Below, one piece after another: positions 43,143 through 46,278 of a stretch of 46,278 nucleotides of DNA. Under the pieces are notes generated by a model that worked only from the letters and a program-made list of their open reading frames with translations, was not told where the DNA came from and did no database searches. Each line of letters opens with the position of its first letter. The first letter of the stretch is position 1. This DNA is from an uncultured Rhodospirillales bacterium (lineage in GTDB: Bacteria > Pseudomonadota > Alphaproteobacteria > Azospirillales > Azospirillaceae), in NCBI GenBank assembly GCA_903856295.1, contig CAIOBP010000208.1, positions 1 through 46,278 of the forward strand. Reading direction: 5' to 3'. Position numbers and translations under genes: made by a program.

Positions 43143-43170
43143 TATGATATAACACCCTTATAGTATGATA
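43143..43170 (-). promoter_or_regulatory. Paired TATGATA repeats before heme oxygenase
   Basis: TATGATA occurs at 43143-43149 and 43164-43170, exactly 21 bp apart (two helical turns), in a short AT-rich patch within GC-rich DNA directly upstream of the heme oxygenase start. The patch also gives -10-like TATAAG and TTATAT on the minus strand. It could be an operator for an iron- or heme-responsive regulator, by position only. Confidence 0.4.
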
Positions 43171-43221
43171 CCACGCCCTGCCGACGAGTCCCGCTCGGCG
43201 GCACGAGGTCTGGAATGCGCC

Positions 43222-45348
43222 TCATTCCTGCGGTTGCTGCGCCTGCAGCGCGTGTTGCAGCACCGCGATGCCTTCGGGCGAGTGGGCGACCACCCGCAGT
43301 GCCGCGATCACCTGCTCGTCATAGCGGCTGGCGTTACTGGCCAGGATGTCGATCGCCTCGTCGGCGGTGATTTCCGGCCGGTAGGAGCGCGGTTCGACGC
43401 GGGCGCAGAAGACGTCGCAGGCGGCGAGAATGCGCGCCTCAAGGGTGATCTGTTCGGACTTGATGCCACGGGGATAGCCGCTGCCGTCGAGCCGCTCGTT
43501 CATCTGGTAGATCGCCTCGAACACCGGCAATTCGAAGTCGATGTTGCGCAGCACCGCCGCCGTGTGCTCGACATGGCCCTGGATGGTGCGGATTTCCTCC
43601 TGGGTGAGCCGGCCGGGCTTGTTGAGCAGGCTGCGGCTGATCGACAGCTTGCCGATCTGGGACAGGTTGGCCGCGATCTCGAGGGTGGCCACCTGCTGGG
43701 GCGTGGCGTTGAGCTGCCGGGCGATGCCGGTAGCGAAAACGGCCACCCGCTGTGAGTGGCCCGCGAGATAGGGATCGCGCAGTTCGATGGCGTGAACCAG
43801 CGCCAGCACCATCTGCTTGACCGCCTTTTCGCGCTTCTTCTGCTCCTCGACCAGTTCGGTGATGTCGCGGGCGACCGAGACGATGCCCTGAACCGTGTCG
43901 TCGCCGCTGCGGAAGGGAATCTTGGTCAACTGCATGTAGTGGAGGCGCGCGCCCAGCAGCAATTGCTCGTCGGAGGTGACCGCTTTGCCGGTGGCCAGCG
44001 CCTGCTCGTCGCTCTGGCGCAACCGGTGCGCGGCCTCCGGTCCGAACAGGGCGTCGTCGTCCATGCCGACGATGGCGTCGAGCGGCTGGTCGACGGCGCG
44101 GGCGAAGGCCGGATTGGCGTAGCGGTAGGAGCCGCCGAGATCCTTCAGGCTGATCAGGTCGACGATGGTGTTGTTGATGCTGTCGAGGAAGCGCTTCTGG
44201 GCCTTGAATTGCTGGGCCAGCGAGCGGAATTGCAGGGCGAGCCGCTGGTTGTGGACGCTGACCAGGCGCCACCAGAAGGCCCCCAGCGCCACCAGCACCA
44301 CCACCACCACCAGGCCGACGAAGCCAAAAACCGTGCGGTTGTAGGACGAGACCTCGGCATAGGCCTGATCGGCGGCGGCTTCCTGGACAACCCACCACTC
44401 CAGCCCGGGCACTTTGACCGCAACGGCGTAAACCTGCCCGCCGCCGCCCAACGCCGGGCGCTCGACCAGGGCGGAGCGCGGGGTCGCGCCGGATGCGGCG
44501 TCGGTGAAGGGGACCGGGCGCAGCGGCGGCGTCGCCTTTGGCAGCACCTCTTCATAACCGTTGCCGAGTTTCTGGATCAGGCGCAGCTTTTCCCACGGCT
44601 CGGCCAGGGGCGAGGCCCCGAGAAAACCGGCGGCGCGGTCGCCGGCCGGCACCTCGAGCACCAGCACGGCCTCGGGCTTGGTCTTGTGGGCGTCGTCGTT
44701 GAGCGCGGGCGGAAAGATCGGCAGGGCGAGGTCGACGACCAACCCCTGGGGCGACAGGCGGGCGGGGCCGAACTGCGCCGCGGCCTTGGCGATCGCGGCG
44801 GCGCCGACCTGTTTCTGGTCCGGAGCGATCGGCGCCTTTTTGCGGCCGGCGGTGAGCACGACATCGCCGCGGCGATCGAGCAGATCGGCGCCATGCAGCC
44901 CGGCGTTGGCCACGAAGTCGGTCAACACATTGGTCATCAGGGGAATCTGCTCGGCCACCGTCGGCTGATCGAGCCCTTCGACGGCGGCCGGCGTCCGGCC
45001 GGCCGCCGGTGTCGCGGTGTGGCTGCCTTCGACGTCCTGGGCGAACAGGCGAAAGAAATCGCTCTGGGCGACCCGGTTGCCGAGCTGAATGGTGTCGTCG
45101 AGCCACGCCGTGACCAACTCGGAGCGGCCGGTGGCCAGAATCATCAGGCGCCGTTCAAGATCGGTGCGGAACTGCCGCTCCTTGGCCTGCATGCCGAACC
45201 CGACCAGCGCCGCCGCCGCCGCCAGGATGACCACGACGGCGACGGTGCCGAACAGCATGGTGCGGGGCGGCTTCGGGGTAAACTGCTTTGAGTCGGGTTC
45301 GCCCAGCAGCGAGTCGTCGGCTGCGGTGGCGGCGGTGGGTTCCGACAT
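43222..45348 (-). CDS. Membrane sensor with PAS and degenerate HD-GYP domain
   Basis: The 708-residue protein has helices at about residues 30-50 and 335-357 that bracket a ~280-residue periplasmic sensor region (double-Cache-like position). A PAS domain follows at about 380-500 (FLDSINNTIVDLISLKDLGG). The C-terminal HD-GYP-type domain (about 520-690) starts HSQRVAVFATGIARQ. The HD dyad is SQ (AANLSQIGKLSI), and the usual HHE before DGxGYP is MNE (YQMNERLDGSGYPRG). Several metal ligands are therefore missing, and c-di-GMP hydrolysis is unlikely. It probably works as a binding or signalling module. Confidence 0.85.
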   Translation of the reverse strand: MSEPTAATAADDSLLGEPDSKQFTPKPPRTMLFGTVAVVVILAAAAALVGFGMQAKERQFRTDLERRLMILATGRSELVTAWLDDTIQLGNRVAQSDFFRLFAQDVEGSHTATPAAGRTPAAVEGLDQPTVAEQIPLMTNVLTDFVANAGLHGADLLDRRGDVVLTAGRKKAPIAPDQKQVGAAAIAKAAAQFGPARLSPQGLVVDLALPIFPPALNDDAHKTKPEAVLVLEVPAGDRAAGFLGASPLAEPWEKLRLIQKLGNGYEEVLPKATPPLRPVPFTDAASGATPRSALVERPALGGGGQVYAVAVKVPGLEWWVVQEAAADQAYAEVSSYNRTVFGFVGLVVVVVLVALGAFWWRLVSVHNQRLALQFRSLAQQFKAQKRFLDSINNTIVDLISLKDLGGSYRYANPAFARAVDQPLDAIVGMDDDALFGPEAAHRLRQSDEQALATGKAVTSDEQLLLGARLHYMQLTKIPFRSGDDTVQGIVSVARDITELVEEQKKREKAVKQMVLALVHAIELRDPYLAGHSQRVAVFATGIARQLNATPQQVATLEIAANLSQIGKLSISRSLLNKPGRLTQEEIRTIQGHVEHTAAVLRNIDFELPVFEAIYQMNERLDGSGYPRGIKSEQITLEARILAACDVFCARVEPRSYRPEITADEAIDILASNASRYDEQVIAALRVVAHSPEGIAVLQHALQAQQPQE

Positions 45349-45374
45349 GTCTCAAATCCTCGCGTTCGTCGGGC

Positions 45375-46097
45375 CTATTTGGTCGCGATCGGCCCGATAT
45401 GCATCCAGCGTGTGGTTTCATTGACTGAAAATTGCGGATCGTACTGTGGATAGCGGCTGTGGGACATCACCAGATTGGACAAATTGTCGAGCACGACGGA
45501 ATCGGTACCGATACGGACCACCAAAACGGCGTGGCCAATATTACGGATGTGATCGGTAATGGCAACAATCCGCATGTCGTCGTTGGAAAAACCGAGTTGA
45601 AGCAGGGCATAAAATTTGGTGATGGCGTAATCCTCGCAATCGCCGGACCGGCTCATGAACTCGACCGGTGTCGCCCAGTAATCGTCGATGCCATAGTTTT
45701 CGAGGTCGGTTTTATAAGGCCACTTGTTGAAGAAGGCATTGACCGCCTTGAGTTTGGCGATGGGATCGAGCCCGGCGGCCTCGGTGGTGATCTGATTCCA
45801 GGGCTTGGAGGCGGCGGGATCGCAGGCCGTTGCCGACGCCGTGCAGCGTTTCAGCATATCCTTCTGGGTTTTCATCTTGTCGAGCACTCCCTGCCATTTG
45901 GGCACGGAGCCGATCGAGGGCGCGCGCATTTCGGTTTTTCCGAAAATGCCCGGGCGGGCGGTCTGGGCCTGACGGGCGATGTCTCCCAGCGATTGCCCCC
46001 AGCCCGGGCGCGGCGTGGTGAGCGCGAGCACGGCCGCCAGCACTGCCCAGAACGGCCGGGAGCCCCCCGGGCCACGACCTCGACGCTGGGTGTGCAT
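45375..46097 (-). CDS. Transglutaminase-like cysteine peptidase (DUF920/BTLCP, LapG-like)
   Basis: The 240-residue protein has an N-terminal signal sequence or anchor (FWAVLAAVLALTTPRPGWGQ) and a peptidase domain with the Cys-His-Asp triad: DYWATPVEFMSRSGDCEDYA (Cys), HIRNIGHAVLVVRIG (His) and SVVLDNLSN (Asp). LapG-type members cut surface adhesins under c-di-GMP control. It lies 26 bp upstream of the degenerate HD-GYP sensor on the same strand, which makes a shared signalling role plausible. No LapD or large adhesin gene is seen in the window. Confidence 0.85.
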   Translation of the reverse strand: MHTQRRGRGPGGSRPFWAVLAAVLALTTPRPGWGQSLGDIARQAQTARPGIFGKTEMRAPSIGSVPKWQGVLDKMKTQKDMLKRCTASATACDPAASKPWNQITTEAAGLDPIAKLKAVNAFFNKWPYKTDLENYGIDDYWATPVEFMSRSGDCEDYAITKFYALLQLGFSNDDMRIVAITDHIRNIGHAVLVVRIGTDSVVLDNLSNLVMSHSRYPQYDPQFSVNETTRWMHIGPIATK

Positions 46098-46166
46098 CGG
46101 CTAGCGCTCCCGCAATGCCCGTTCCTGGGCTTTTTGGATGGCTCTGACGGCGTTGGTTGTTGACGG

Positions 46167-46277
46167 TCAGGCCAGCGCTGCGGCCATGACCTGAAACGGA
46201 GACACCTCGTCGCCCTGCCGCTCGACCATCCGGCGCCAGCCGAGATAATTGGACAGGTACTTGGTGGCGATCCCGCG
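46167..46277 (-). CDS. Transposase C-terminal fragment
   Basis: A minus-strand frame enters from the right edge and ends at TGA 46167-46169. Its 37 residues include RGIATKYLSNYLGWRRMVER, a C-terminal pattern I associate with DDE transposases, perhaps IS1595-like; the family is uncertain. The DNA just past the stop (GGCTCTGACGGCGTTGGTTG, 46139-46158 on the plus strand) could be the element's terminal repeat. The rest of the gene is outside the window. Confidence 0.5.
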   Translation of the reverse strand, partial: RGIATKYLSNYLGWRRMVERQGDEVSPFQVMAAALA

Positions 46278-46278
46278 A

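Overview
The window looks like chromosomal DNA of a GC-rich alphaproteobacterium, most likely Rhodospirillales (Magnetospirillum/Phaeospirillum-like). This rests on the gene set: phasin, GapR (DUF2312), SspB, NUDIX followed by a DUF6111-like gene, a type III ornithine decarboxylase, ccmAB, a DUF920-type cysteine peptidase and two CtrA-type boxes. No 16S or other taxonomic marker is present, so this is an inference. Both ends of the window fall inside transposase genes: an ISL3-type tail at the left and another transposase tail at the right.

Layout. 0-3.6 kb is an AT-rich accessory segment. It holds the ISL3 end, a phasin gene, two small orphan genes, and a roughly 1.4 kb non-coding stretch packed with consecutive stem-loops. 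3.6-16 kb is GC-rich core-like DNA: a glycosyltransferase, a small secreted protein behind a CtrA-type box, an LhgO-like FAD oxidoreductase, an O-antigen-ligase-like membrane protein, NUDIX/DUF6111, an orphan MoxR ATPase, a second gene behind a CtrA-type box, DUF1178, the DUF485-ActP acetate-uptake pair, a second glycosyltransferase, a five-hairpin intergenic element, and ornithine decarboxylase with an upstream leader ORF. 16-23.6 kb is mostly minus-strand: ccmA-ccmB-ygjP-bcr (translationally coupled), an acyl-CoA synthetase, and an extradiol dioxygenase, azoreductase and pirin set with a divergent LysR gene. 24.6-29 kb carries YceI, a remarkable fusion of a periplasmic binding domain to a pentameric ligand-gated ion channel, and a KfrA-like protein.

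29.4-33.5 kb holds an RMF-like gene and a bacteriohemerythrin, then (minus strand) a lipoprotein, a DUF1289-GNAT fusion, a divergent acyl carrier protein and the Kup potassium transporter. 33.5-35.6 kb is a small segment between tRNA-Leu(UAA) and a near copy of that tRNA's 3' end, possibly the scar of an integrated element. 35.6-37.2 kb carries gapR, sspB and another small Gly-rich secreted protein. 37.6-42.5 kb is a branched-chain-amino-acid-type ABC importer operon (binding protein, LivH, a fused LivM-LivG, LivF). 42.5-46.1 kb has a heme oxygenase, a membrane sensor with PAS and a degenerate HD-GYP domain, and a LapG-like cysteine peptidase.

The items I consider most worth attention are the PBP-pLGIC fusion (25428-27692), the leader ORF before ornithine decarboxylase (15968-16072), the stem-loop array (1586-2321), the paired CtrA-type boxes, and the tRNA-Leu 3'-end duplication.
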